From Luteolibacter sp. SL250 (GTDB lineage Bacteria; Verrucomicrobiota; Verrucomicrobiia; Verrucomicrobiales; Akkermansiaceae), in contig NZ_CP113054.1 in the NCBI RefSeq assembly GCF_026625605.1, forward strand, positions 3,782,001 through 3,846,000: 64,000 nucleotides of DNA. The letters run 5' to 3'. Positions 51,233-58,607 of the stretch are shown here, piece by piece. The translations under genes and the position numbers were made by a program. The notes beneath the pieces are model-generated. The model saw only the letters and a program-made list of their open reading frames with translations. It was not told the DNA's origin and did not search any database. Every line of letters begins with the position of its first letter. The stretch's first letter is position 1.

Positions 51233-52105
51233 TCACCGCCTGCGGCGGACCAGCATGCCGGCGCCGCAGAGGGCGGCCAGCAGCGCGGAGCCCGGTTCCG
51301 GCACGTTGGAGGTGACCACCACATTGTCCAGGATGAAGCCGTTGGACGGCCCCTGCGAGAACACCAACTCATCAAAGTCGAAGTAGGGCACGCTGCTGGT
51401 GCCGCTGCCCACCGTCGCGCCATCATAGGTCAGCACGATCCCCATGTCCGTCGCGGAGTTGTAGGTGAGAGTGATGCTCGCCGTGTGCGGCAGGAAATCC
51501 CCCACCGCCACCGGGTTCGACGTGTCCAGCGTCACGGAAAGACCGTCCGTTCCGGTCCCCGTGCCACCGGCGCTCGTATTCGCCTCCTTGAAGACCGCCA
51601 CCCGGGCGCTCGTTCCGGAGCCGAACTCACCGCGGAAGCCGAAGTCGTTGTCGGACGCGCCGCTGTTCACGCTGCCATCCGGGACGGGCGTGCCGTTGGA
51701 GTTGTAGAAGCCGAAGGTGAATCCCGCTGTCGAGCCCGAATCATTCGGAGCTGCCGCACCGCCCTTGCTGATGAGGCGGAATGAAAAGCTCAGCGACAAC
51801 GTGTCCCCCGGAGCCGCCAGCGTGACCACCTGCGACAGCTTTCCCACGATCCCGCGGTTGGCCTGCGCGCCGGTGGAGGTGATGGCCATCTGCAGCGCGT
51901 TGCCCGCGCCGATGCCGCCCGCATCATTCACCACTGTCGTCCCCGTGTTCGCGCTGCGGTTGAACCAGGCGATGCCGCTGTTATCCGCGCCGCCTTCCAG
52001 CGCACCGTCCGTGAAGTTCTCCGTGAACAGGATCGCCGCCCGTGCGGACTGGAATCCGGCGGCGACGCACAGCAGGACGGAGGAAAACAGGATGGGGAGC
52101 TTCAT
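51233..52105 (-). CDS. PEP-CTERM sorting-domain protein
   Basis: 290 residues from the ATG at 52105. Signal peptide ILFSSVLLCVAAGFQSARA; body with ILFTENFTDGALEGGADNSG and GFYNSNGTPVPDG; C-terminus VPEPGSALLAALCGAGML and RRRR. Full-length paralogue of 4603-5478. Its upstream region runs into the long heptad array starting at 52224. Confidence 0.9.
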   Translation of the reverse strand: MKLPILFSSVLLCVAAGFQSARAAILFTENFTDGALEGGADNSGIAWFNRSANTGTTVVNDAGGIGAGNALQMAITSTGAQANRGIVGKLSQVVTLAAPGDTLSLSFSFRLISKGGAAAPNDSGSTAGFTFGFYNSNGTPVPDGSVNSGASDNDFGFRGEFGSGTSARVAVFKEANTSAGGTGTGTDGLSVTLDTSNPVAVGDFLPHTASITLTYNSATDMGIVLTYDGATVGSGTSSVPYFDFDELVFSQGPSNGFILDNVVVTSNVPEPGSALLAALCGAGMLVRRRR

Positions 52106-52223
52106 GGGCAAAGTCGGAAAACGCTGCGGGGGAAAGGACGGGGGAAAGCCATCCTGCCACCCCCGCCCCCCCTCTTCAAGCTCCAAAGTCCCCCCACCGA
52201 CTTCACGAAAATGAGGCCGCATC

Positions 52224-52386
52224 ATGGATCATGGATCATGGATCATGGATCATGGATCATGGATCATGGATCATGGATCATGGATCATGGATCATGGATC
52301 ATGGATCATGGATCTTGGATCTTGGATCTTGGATCTTGGATCTTGGATCTTAAACCACTGATCACTGATCACTGATCACTTGGCAC
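52224..52386. repeat. Large heptad array: 13 ATGGATC, 5 TTGGATC, then 3 TGATCAC and TTGGCAC
   Basis: ATGGATC is repeated 13 times without error (52224-52314). The unit changes by one base to TTGGATC, repeated five times (52315-52349), and after 9 nt to TGATCAC three times and TTGGCAC (52359-52386). Two of the junction families (GATCCAA and TGATCAC) are thus joined in one place. There are no spacers, so it is not a CRISPR array. The region 52387-52960, at the end of the Mu-like block, holds no gene I can support. Confidence 0.95.
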
Positions 52387-52964
52387 TCCCCCGTAGGGGG
52401 CTCACTTCTTCCCCTGAACAACTCCCGCTGTCCCGCCCGCCCCGCTGTGGCATCATGGACGGCATCGCGGAATCCATTTCCGTCGAGCTGGCCCGCCTTC
52501 CATGACACGGCGGGGAATCCGGCCGAGTTCCATCTCCCCCACCTCGACAACAGCACGGGGGGCAACCGAGTGGCAGGGGCTATGTCCGCACGCCACCCTA
52601 AACAAGGTGCGGAGGGTCACCCTCTTCCACAACCTCATGCCAGGCGGTCCGCCGCCCCATGGGGGGAGGGGGGGTATTGCCACGGGAGAAGCATCCATCA
52701 CCCCCGTCCCCGCCATTTCCCCAGGGTTCCAGTCATCAGACATTAGAAAAACCCAAAAAAGCCCCGAAGAGGCCGGAATAGCCCGGAATCAGGGGATCTC
52801 AGGGCACCGCACCAACCAAAATTCGCCCTTTTCGCAGTTTTGGAAATATGGGGGCGGATGGGCGGGATTCCACGGACAGTTTAGAAAAATGATGGGGAGA
52901 TCTGGTGGCCTGGCAAACGGGCTGCATGGGGCGTGCAAAGGTCATGCAGGGCCGGTGCATGGGA

Positions 52965-53813
52965 TCACCAGCGAGGGGTTTCCTGGGCGGCCTTTTTGGC
53001 GGCGCGGTATTTGCCGGAGCGCTGGGCTTTGTTCCGGCCTGCTTCGGTTTCCTGGACGCCCTCGACGGCGTTGATGCGGTTGGTGAGGGTGAAGAGGATC
53101 TGGCGAAGCTGCTCAACGGTGCAGCGTTCGGCGAGGCCGTCCTGCCACATCTGGCCGAGCTGGAGATTCGGGCGGCGGGTTTTCTGGCGGACGATGGCGA
53201 TGAGGTAGCCGGGGGTGAGCGGTCCTTTGCCACGCACCTCGATCGCAGCCTTGCGCTCCAGGCGGATCCGGAGGGCGGCGGGACCGGGGCTGGCCTCCCA
53301 CGGGATCCGCTGGTCGGCGGGGATCCCTTCCTGCTCCTCCCGGAGGTTGTGGAACTCGATGGCCTCGGCGCGGAGCTGCTCTGCGGAGGTCATGGCGAGA
53401 TACATATGTTCAGCCAGGGCGGTCGCGATGAGGTAGGCGAGCTGGCGGCGGGCTTCCTGGGTGTCGCCGGGATCCGCGTTGTCGGTCTGGTGGCCGGACT
53501 TGAGGAGATTGGCCAGGGCGGCGGTGTCGTCACCGGCGAGGGTCTGGAAATGGGCGAGGAGCGGGCGGAAATCGTCGTGGTGGCAGGCGGTGAGGCCCTT
53601 CTTGCCGACGCAGGCCAGGACCTGCTCCCGCCGCCAGTCATCGAATGAGAGGCCATCGGTGAGGTCCATGCCGGTCTGGACGTCGTAGGCTTTGCGGGCC
53701 TGGATAACGAGTGGCTTGATCTCCTTGCCAGTGAGGTTGCCGCGCTTTTTCTGCGGGGCGGCTGCCGGGGCTTTGCGGGCGGAACGGGAGGCGGTCTTTT
53801 TGGCGGCTGGCAT
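52965..53813 (-). CDS. Hypothetical Mu-like phage protein, possibly GemA/gp16-like
   Basis: 282 residues from the ATG at 53813. A basic, Ala/Lys-rich start (KKTASRSARKAPAAAPQKKR) is followed by IKPLVIQARKAYDVQTG and LSFDDWRREQVLACVGKKGL…HHDDFRPLLAHFQTLAGDD. The latter resembles the helical Mu gp16/GemA family. The second half (LRIRLERKAAIEVRGKGPLT…QLRQILFTLTNRINAVEG) is also helical. It is the most distal gene of the - strand early operon. GemA in Mu modulates host gene expression; here the assignment is tentative. Confidence 0.5.
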   Translation of the reverse strand: MPAAKKTASRSARKAPAAAPQKKRGNLTGKEIKPLVIQARKAYDVQTGMDLTDGLSFDDWRREQVLACVGKKGLTACHHDDFRPLLAHFQTLAGDDTAALANLLKSGHQTDNADPGDTQEARRQLAYLIATALAEHMYLAMTSAEQLRAEAIEFHNLREEQEGIPADQRIPWEASPGPAALRIRLERKAAIEVRGKGPLTPGYLIAIVRQKTRRPNLQLGQMWQDGLAERCTVEQLRQILFTLTNRINAVEGVQETEAGRNKAQRSGKYRAAKKAAQETPRW

Positions 53814-53877
53814 GGCGAGGGGAAGATGGTAGTTAGCGATTGGGGTTGCGTTCCCAGGGGATGGGGTAGCCTGGGGC

Positions 53878-54126
53878 ATGGAGGTTTATGAGATCAGGCC
53901 GATTGAGGGCGGGCGGTATGAGCTGACCGGCAGGCTTGGACCAGTGGAGCGGATGGAGTTTGGGACCATCCGGGAGGCGGCGTTGCACGCGCAGAAGTGC
54001 GCCGAGGGAAGAGAGGCGACGGTCCGGCTTTACTGGCCGGATGGGCGGTTGAAAAAGGACAGGCCGATCCCGCTCTCCGAGGAGCATCGATACAACATTG
54101 GGGTGCAGAACCGGCCATTGTCGTGA
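53878..54126 (+). CDS. Hypothetical small protein (DUF2188-like fold)
   Basis: 82 residues on the + strand, unlike its neighbours, starting EVYEIRPIEGGRYELTGRLG and continuing with FGTIREAALHAQKCAEG. The beta-alpha-beta pattern (V-Y-E-I-R-P…G-x-Y-E-L…A-x-x-H-A-x-x) resembles small DUF2188-type proteins. It lies in a 330-bp gap between two - strand genes and starts 65 bp from the divergent 53813 start. Function unknown. Confidence 0.6.
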   Translation: MEVYEIRPIEGGRYELTGRLGPVERMEFGTIREAALHAQKCAEGREATVRLYWPDGRLKKDRPIPLSEEHRYNIGVQNRPLS

Positions 54127-54144
54127 TGCTGGTCATGGCTTGCT

Positions 54145-54426
54145 TCAGAAGTTGAGGCCGTCGGCGCGGAGGGCGTCGGTGATGTCGGTGAGGGGGAAAT
54201 CGACAGGGACGGTGGTGTCGCGGGCGTCGGAGACGAGGGGCGCGGCGAGGCCGGTGCCGTGGAGGCGACCGAAGGTCATGCGCTCGGCGAAGAGGCGGCT
54301 GGTGGCTCCACCGTGCGCGACGAAGGCGCGGAAGCGGTCATTGAGCAGCCAGGCGGGAACCTCAACGGTGTGCTGGCCGACGTAGATCCGGGAGGCGGTG
54401 AGGGTGATGATGCGGGTGGAGCTCAT
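54145..54426 (-). CDS. Hypothetical small phage protein
   Basis: 93 residues from the ATG at 54426, which overlaps the methyltransferase stop by 4 nt (ATGA). Sequence starts SSTRIITLTASRIYVGQHTV and has a central FVAHGGATSRLFAERMTFGR. No family recognised. Translational coupling places it in the early phage operon. Confidence 0.6.
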   Translation of the reverse strand: MSSTRIITLTASRIYVGQHTVEVPAWLLNDRFRAFVAHGGATSRLFAERMTFGRLHGTGLAAPLVSDARDTTVPVDFPLTDITDALRADGLNF

Positions 54427-54932
54427 GGCTGGGGTTGGTCGTCCGGCTTGAGGAACACGATCCAGTGGCTCTTCGAGGTCTTTCCGCACCGGTTTCCAAA
54501 CAGTGGAAGCTGAGGAGTGAGCGCGAGGATCTGTGACACCGGAACCTCATGTTCGTTCCATTTGAAGATGAGGGTTCCAGCCGGTTTCAGGACGCGGAAG
54601 CACTCGGCAAATCCCTGGCGAAGTTCCTCTTTCCAGTCACCCTCCAGCTTACCGTATTTCTTGGCGAGCCAGCCCTTCTTGCCGTTCCGGATCAGATGAG
54701 GAGGATCGAACACGACGAGCGAGAAACTCGCGTCCGAGAAAGGGAGTGCAGTGAAATCGGCGACCAGGTCAGGGTTCACGATGAGTTCCCTGCTTCCACC
54801 CTTGCTGGATTTGTCCGGAAGCGTGTGGGACTCGCTGCGTTTGTCCACGAAGACGGCGCGGGAGTCATGCCGGTCGAACCAGAACATGCGTGAGCCACAG
54901 CAGGCATCGAGAACTGGAACAGGATCGCTCAT
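54423..54932 (-). CDS. Class I SAM-dependent DNA methyltransferase
   Basis: 169 residues. Motif I region PVLDACCGSRMFWFD (about 6-20); the acidic loop with VFVDKRSES; catalytic-type motif IV VVFDPPHLIR (about 75-84); and motif after it (LKPAGTLIFKWNEHEV). The D-P-P-H tetrad fits an amino-methyltransferase acting on adenine or cytosine. In a phage early operon it probably modifies phage DNA against host restriction. Its start overlaps the upstream stop (ATGA) and its end overlaps the downstream start (ATGA). Confidence 0.8.
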   Translation of the reverse strand: MSDPVPVLDACCGSRMFWFDRHDSRAVFVDKRSESHTLPDKSSKGGSRELIVNPDLVADFTALPFSDASFSLVVFDPPHLIRNGKKGWLAKKYGKLEGDWKEELRQGFAECFRVLKPAGTLIFKWNEHEVPVSQILALTPQLPLFGNRCGKTSKSHWIVFLKPDDQPQP

Positions 54933-55426
54933 GAGTTCATGCGCTTGGGTTCGATGGAGAGGAGGCGGGCGACTTCGTCACGGTCGGTGATGCCGGGGCC
55001 GGAGGGTTCCTGGACGGGCTGTGGGGCGGCGCGGTGGCGGGATGGTGCCTCGGTGGTTTCGGGGAGATCCTCCCACTGGCGGCGGCTGATGAAGCGGTGC
55101 AGGCCGGGTGCGTAGGCGTTGCCGTCTTTCTTCCACTCGGGGCTGCGGTTCCAGGCTTTGAGGGCGTTGACGATGACCTCGATGTCGGGACGCTGGGCCT
55201 TGGGGATCTTGTTCCATTCCTTCCGGCACTGATGCTTTGAGCTGCGGGTGCGGGAGATGGGGAGCGCGGCTTTCCAGAGTGGCTCCAGCTCGAAGGTGGC
55301 GGCGGGCTTTTCGGCCTTGGGCGTGGTGGTCTTGGCGAGCTTTTCACGGAGGGCCTCAAGCTTGGCCTCGGTGTCCGCGATCTGCCGCTTGAGCTTGGCG
55401 ACGGTGGTTTCCTTTGCGGTGGTCAT
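54929..55426 (-). CDS. Hypothetical protein with coiled coil and replication-type C-terminal motif
   Basis: 165 residues from the ATG at 55426. An N-terminal coiled coil (VAKLKRQIADTEAKLEALRE) is followed by a KEWNKIPKAQRPDIEVIVNA helix set. The block GNAYAPGLHRFISRRQWEDL is related to the one at the end of the 2-613 gene. That block is typical of phage replication proteins and suggests a DNA-replication role, or a recruited fragment. Coupled to the methyltransferase by an ATGA overlap. Confidence 0.6.
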   Translation of the reverse strand: MTTAKETTVAKLKRQIADTEAKLEALREKLAKTTTPKAEKPAATFELEPLWKAALPISRTRSSKHQCRKEWNKIPKAQRPDIEVIVNALKAWNRSPEWKKDGNAYAPGLHRFISRRQWEDLPETTEAPSRHRAAPQPVQEPSGPGITDRDEVARLLSIEPKRMNS

Positions 55427-55436
55427 GGGGAATGAA

Positions 55437-55467
55437 GTGCCGAGTGATCGGTGATCAGTGATCAGTG
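55437..55467. repeat. Heptad array GTGCCGA/GTGATCA covering a stop codon
   Basis: GTGCCGA, GTGATCG, then GTGATCA twice; the stop codon of 55455-55754 lies within the third unit. Sits between two early genes. Same family as 41993, 52359, 56771, 58577, 61701 and 62873. Confidence 0.85.
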
Positions 55468-55754
55468 GAAGACAGGCGGGCGACGGCTTTGCGGATGCGG
55501 GCTTTGGTGGCCTCACGAATGCGCGGGGAGAATTCGGCCTCGTTGAAGTTCGCTATTGGCTGGTGAGTGCCGCGCATCCCCACCTTTGTTCCGTCAGGGT
55601 TGATGAGCCAGTGGGTGCGACCGCGAAGGCACCATGGACAAACTCCAGCGCGGCCGCCGTCGCGTTGTCTCATCCACTCCATCTCGGACTTGCCGAAGAT
55701 ATGGCGGCAGCAGCAGCACTGGAGAAGGGTTTCCTTGTTGGATTCGATGCTCAT
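55455..55754 (-). CDS. Hypothetical zinc-ribbon-like small protein
   Basis: 99 residues from the ATG at 55754. Four cysteines (CCCC near residue 14 and CPWC near residue 40) with HIFGKSEMEWMRQR between them suggest a small zinc ribbon. The C-terminal NEAEFSPRIREATKARIRKA is basic. The last residues TDH are encoded by a GTGATCA-type heptad array. Member of the early - strand operon; function unknown. Confidence 0.6.
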   Translation of the reverse strand: MSIESNKETLLQCCCCRHIFGKSEMEWMRQRDGGRAGVCPWCLRGRTHWLINPDGTKVGMRGTHQPIANFNEAEFSPRIREATKARIRKAVARLSSTDH

Positions 55755-55759
55755 GGTGG

Positions 55760-55990
55760 TCAGTCGATGATGGCGACGATGCGGCCCTGCCAGACGTTGG
55801 TGAGCCAGTGGGCGCGGGTGCGGCACGGGGTGGGTTCGTAGATGGCGATCCCGCAGCGGGCACCGACGACGGGGCGCTTGCCGATCCATTCGTCGGCGAT
55901 TGCCATGCGGATCACGACGGTGCCGATGTCGCGGATGGTGCGGCGATTGTAGGGGCCGCCGTGGAGGGTGATGCGGTTTTTGCGATTCAT
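55760..55990 (-). CDS. Hypothetical small phage protein
   Basis: 76 residues, NRKNRITLHGGPYNRRTIRD at the start, beta-rich (TVVIRMAIADEWIGKRPVVG). No family recognised. It lies 5 bp upstream of the next gene in the operon (55754 start) and follows a repeat-containing gap. Coding is plausible from spacing and composition. Confidence 0.55.
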   Translation of the reverse strand: MNRKNRITLHGGPYNRRTIRDIGTVVIRMAIADEWIGKRPVVGARCGIAIYEPTPCRTRAHWLTNVWQGRIVAIID

Positions 55991-56050
55991 GATGTGCGGG
56001 GGCTATGGATTCCGGTTGCAGCCGGAGGACAGGAGTGTCCTCCCTCCTTA
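55990..56050. repeat. Intergenic repeat GGACAGGAGTGTCC type
   Basis: Third copy of the segment ATTCCGGTTGCAGCC…GGACAGGAGTGTCC found at 6270-6310 and 6528-6575. It forms the palindrome GGACA-GGAG-TGTCC. It fills most of the gap between 55990 and 56073. Confidence 0.6.
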
Positions 56051-56072
56051 CTCCCCAGCCACGGGTGGGTGG

Positions 56073-56759
56073 TTACGGTCCGGGGACGAAGGTGGAGGGC
56101 TGTGGGACTTCGGGGAAACGGATGAGGATGAGGTTGGCCTGGACGCGCTCGATGGGGGTGGTGAGGTCGGTGACCTGGGGCGGCAGGATGCCGTCGGCGA
56201 GGGCGGCGAGGTTGGCGAGCCGCCAGGCGTTGACCTCGTTGCGCTCGGTTTCGAGGTTGTCGACCTTTTCGGTGTAGTCCGCGCCGGGGATCTCGGCGGC
56301 GAGGTACAAGGCGAGGTGGCGGACTTCGTGGGAGGGGTCGCCGGGGATGTGGCCGTAGGCGTCGTAGGATGCCTGGTCGGCGAGGTCCCCTGTCCCGCGA
56401 TAGACCATGGCAAGGCCGTTGGTGGAGGCGGGGACCCATGAGCCGTCGAAGGTGCCGCCGACGAGCTGGACGCGGGCGAGGCCGGACTCGGGCGGGATGG
56501 CGAGGGTGGCGTCATCGACTGGATCCTCCAGAGCCTGGATGAAAACGCTGGGGTGCTCAGTCAGAGCGGGGAACCAGAGGAGGACGGGCTGGCCAGCGGC
56601 AATGGCGGCCATTTCCGCGGTGGTGGGTTCCCACAGGGAGCCGATGCCAGGTGTGGGCGCGGCATCCCAAGGGGTGGCGAGGGCGATGGCGTTGAGGGTG
56701 CCGTTGACGACGGTGACGACGTTCTTGTTCCAGAAGTCGCCGGAGGTGTGTTTGTCCAT
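56073..56759 (-). CDS. Hypothetical phage protein
   Basis: 228 residues from the ATG at 56759. It starts DKHTSGDFWNKNVVTVVNGT and has GSLWEPTTAEMAAIAAGQPV, LQLVGGTFDGSWV-like and LALYLAAEIPGADYTEKVDN segments, ending VPQPSTFVPGP. Mixed alpha/beta with no recognised family. It follows the ASCH gene through a heptad-containing junction and belongs to the early operon. Confidence 0.6.
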   Translation of the reverse strand: MDKHTSGDFWNKNVVTVVNGTLNAIALATPWDAAPTPGIGSLWEPTTAEMAAIAAGQPVLLWFPALTEHPSVFIQALEDPVDDATLAIPPESGLARVQLVGGTFDGSWVPASTNGLAMVYRGTGDLADQASYDAYGHIPGDPSHEVRHLALYLAAEIPGADYTEKVDNLETERNEVNAWRLANLAALADGILPPQVTDLTTPIERVQANLILIRFPEVPQPSTFVPGP

Positions 56760-56770
56760 AGCGGGAAGAA

Positions 56771-56791
56771 GTGCCGGGTGATCGGTGAGCA
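56771..56791. repeat. Short heptad array GTGCCGG/GTGATCG
   Basis: GTGCCGG, GTGATCG, GTGAGCA. It lies in the 43-bp gap between the stop of the ASCH gene (56803) and the start at 56759. Confidence 0.7.
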
Positions 56792-56802
56792 GTGGGAAGA
56801 GG

Positions 56803-57177
56803 TCAGGCGGCGGCGGGGAGATGGACGTTGAAGAATCCGAGCATGCCCTTGAGCGGGACGAAGGGCAGCGGCTTGGCGTTCTTGAGGACGTAGCCCCACT
56901 CGCCGAAAAACCACGGCGAGGGGTCGATATCGACGCAGTCCACGATCTCCACTTCACCGACGATGCCGCCGCGTTCGAGATGCTCGAACGGTGGCAGGTT
57001 GATGCCCTGCTCCTCGGCCATGACGAACGCGGCGGAGTATTCATCGCGGGTCATGCCACCGGCAGCGTGGACCAGGATGCGACCACGCAGGTGCGTGCGC
57101 CGCTGGCGGTTCTCGATGTCCTTGTGACCGTTGACGATGAGCCACGCCCACGGCTGGCGGATGGAGAGCGCTTTCAT
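56803..57177 (-). CDS. ASCH-domain protein
   Basis: 124 residues from the ATG at 57177. The opening KALSIRQPWAWLIVNGHKDI followed by ENR, and later GRILVHAAGG and IVGEVEIVDC, are the signature of small phage/bacterial ASCH (PUA-like, RNA-binding) domains. It may bind or process RNA in host takeover. In the early operon it directly follows the Gam-like gene (4-bp gap). Confidence 0.8.
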   Translation of the reverse strand: MKALSIRQPWAWLIVNGHKDIENRQRRTHLRGRILVHAAGGMTRDEYSAAFVMAEEQGINLPPFEHLERGGIVGEVEIVDCVDIDPSPWFFGEWGYVLKNAKPLPFVPLKGMLGFFNVHLPAAA

Positions 57178-57181
57178 GGGA

Positions 57182-57727
57182 TCAGGCGGTGGGTTCCAGC
57201 TCGGTGGAGATGCGGTTGGCGTCCGCGGACTTGGCGACGACGTAGAAGCGTTCGGCCTTGTCGACGCGGAGGCCCAGCTCGGCGTATTCGGCATCGGTGA
57301 GCTTGGCGTCGAGGAGGGCCTGCTTATCGACCTCTTCCACGGTGCGGATGTATTTCCCGATGGCCTTCAAGCCCTGGAGAATGGTCTCCCAGGTGGTCTT
57401 GCTCTTGAGGGTCTTGAGGGATTCGTTCCCCTCCCGGAGACCGAATGTTGCGAGGGCGGTGGAAGCGGAGCGGAGCTTCGATCCGAAGACGGTTTCCTTG
57501 TGGGCGGTGGCGTAGGTGCCCGCGAGATCAACCAGGGATTTCATGCGGGCCTTCTTGTCCTCAATGGGGCCGTCGTATTGTTCCTGGACTTTCTGGATGG
57601 CGGAGTCGCGGATGGCGGCGGCTCCACGGAGGGAAACCTCAAGCTGGGCGATCTGATCCACGGTGGCGTGGAACTGGTCGAGGGTTTCGATGGCGGGCAG
57701 GGCGGCTTTCTTTTTCTTGGCGGGCAT
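57182..57727 (-). CDS. gam: Mu Gam-like host-nuclease inhibitor
   Basis: 181 residues. It has a basic start (PAKKKKAALPAIETLDQFHA), a long coiled coil (VDQIAQLEVSLRGAAAIRD to EQYDGPIEDKKARM), and a following WETILQGLKAIGKYIRTVEE and LRVDKAERFYV. This matches Mu Gam, a Ku-like dimer that binds DNA ends and protects replicating phage DNA from RecBCD-type nucleases. Position downstream of the A/B transposition genes agrees with Mu gene order. Confidence 0.88.
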   Translation of the reverse strand: MPAKKKKAALPAIETLDQFHATVDQIAQLEVSLRGAAAIRDSAIQKVQEQYDGPIEDKKARMKSLVDLAGTYATAHKETVFGSKLRSASTALATFGLREGNESLKTLKSKTTWETILQGLKAIGKYIRTVEEVDKQALLDAKLTDAEYAELGLRVDKAERFYVVAKSADANRISTELEPTA

Positions 57728-57745
57728 GGTGGGAAAAGTTGCTAG

Positions 57746-57766
57746 GGTTCAGTGTTCAGTTTTCAG
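57746..57766. repeat. Heptad array TTTTCAG family covering a stop codon
   Basis: GGTTCAG, TGTTCAG, TTTTCAG immediately upstream of the Gam start. The stop of the small membrane protein gene (57763-57765) lies in the last unit. Half of the hairpin element seen at 42477 and 45133. Confidence 0.8.
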
Positions 57767-57864
57767 CGGGCGAAAGAGGCGATCCAAAGACCTATCAGGA
57801 TCACCAGTATGAGGATGAGGCAGACATCGCCTTCAGTGGCGGCGGAGAGAGCGAGGTGGTTCAT
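57763..57864 (-). CDS. Very small membrane protein
   Basis: 33 residues from the ATG at 57864: a short polar start, then one hydrophobic helix (VCLILILVILIGLWIASFA) ending in Arg. The ATG lies 3 bp after the upstream stop, fitting a coupled operon gene. The stop codon is inside a heptad repeat. Could be a small inner-membrane protein such as the Mu Kil-type region product, but no family is recognised. Confidence 0.5.
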   Translation of the reverse strand: MNHLALSAATEGDVCLILILVILIGLWIASFAR

Positions 57865-57867
57865 GGC

Positions 57868-58167
57868 TTACCCGTGGATGGAGCCGGGGCGCTCATCCCA
57901 GGCGTCTTCGGCCTGGCGGTCGGTCTTGATTACAAGGCTACCGATATCGAGGGCGTTGAACTTGTGGCGAAGACGCTTGGCAGCATCGCGGACCAGATGC
58001 CCTTGGGCTTCGGGGGCGAGCTGCTGGCAAACGGTGGCATCATAAATGATGTCGCTGATCGCGCTGCCCATCTCGCGCTGTATTCTGACGATGGCGGCGG
58101 ATGATGCCTTGAGGCGTTTGATTGCGGCGGCGAGCTTTTCTTCTTCTGTTGGCGTGAGGTGGCTCAT
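57868..58167 (-). CDS. Hypothetical helical phage protein
   Basis: 99 residues, SHLTPTEEEKLAAAIKRLKA then a helix IVRIQREMGSAISDIIYDAT. The start overlaps the upstream stop (ATGA). No family recognised. The protein is in the Mu early-type operon, between the winged-helix gene and the small membrane protein gene. Confidence 0.6.
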   Translation of the reverse strand: MSHLTPTEEEKLAAAIKRLKASSAAIVRIQREMGSAISDIIYDATVCQQLAPEAQGHLVRDAAKRLRHKFNALDIGSLVIKTDRQAEDAWDERPGSIHG

Positions 58168-58367
58168 GGTTTTGGGAGTTCGTAGATGGGGATGGTTCCT
58201 GCGAGGTGGCCGCTGATGGTGGCCTTGCCCTCGGTGATGAGGCGGGAGAGGTGGGCGCGGACTTCGTCCTTTTCGAGGCCGAGGCGGTCGGCGATGGCGG
58301 CGGCGGTGGCGGCGGCGGTGGATCGGCCGGCCGCCAGGTCGCGGAGGATGTGGTTCTCTGGTGACAT
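58164..58367 (-). CDS. Small winged-helix DNA-binding protein
   Basis: 67 residues from the ATG at 58367. The helices ATAAAIADRLGLEKDEVRAH and LSRLITEGKATISG followed by a short strand form a typical winged-helix domain. It lies 2 bp after the Lar-like gene. Probable phage regulator. Confidence 0.65.
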   Translation of the reverse strand: MSPENHILRDLAAGRSTAAATAAAIADRLGLEKDEVRAHLSRLITEGKATISGHLAGTIPIYELPKP

Positions 58368-58369
58368 GG

Positions 58370-58570
58370 TCAGTGGGTGTGGCCTTCGTTCCAAGCGGTG
58401 GCGGCTTCCTCCGGGGTAGGATGGACGTCGGTCATGGGCCACTGGAGGCAGTCGAAGGAATCCGAACACTCGACGACGTAGCCGCCGTCGCGGTGCTGGA
58501 AGAGTTCCGCCGGGGCCTTGCAGCAGTGGCAGACGACAAGCGGGATGGGGCTGGTGAGGATGGCGGACAT
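58370..58570 (-). CDS. Lar-like restriction alleviation protein
   Basis: 66 residues from the ATG at 58570. It has CHCC near the start, an aromatic strand (YVVECSDSFDCLQWP), and the ending PTPEEAATAWNEG. This fits the Lar family (zinc ribbon, then T-x-x-E-A-x-x-A-W-N), which modulates type I restriction-modification of the host. It is part of the early operon that also holds a methyltransferase. The GTG heptad array lies between it and the ATPase B gene. Confidence 0.75.
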   Translation of the reverse strand: MSAILTSPIPLVVCHCCKAPAELFQHRDGGYVVECSDSFDCLQWPMTDVHPTPEEAATAWNEGHTH

Positions 58571-58576
58571 GATGGA

Positions 58577-58604
58577 GTGCCGGGTGAGCGGTGATCGGTG
58601 GAAG
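58577..58604. repeat. Heptad array GTGCCGG/GTGATCG
   Basis: GTGCCGG, GTGAGCG, GTGATCG, GTGGAAG between the ATPase B stop (58608) and the Lar-like start (58570). Confidence 0.75.
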
Positions 58605-58607
58605 GGT

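Noticed and set aside
52224..52386. CRISPR array
   Set aside because: Units are 7 nt, contiguous and without spacers; no cas genes nearby.
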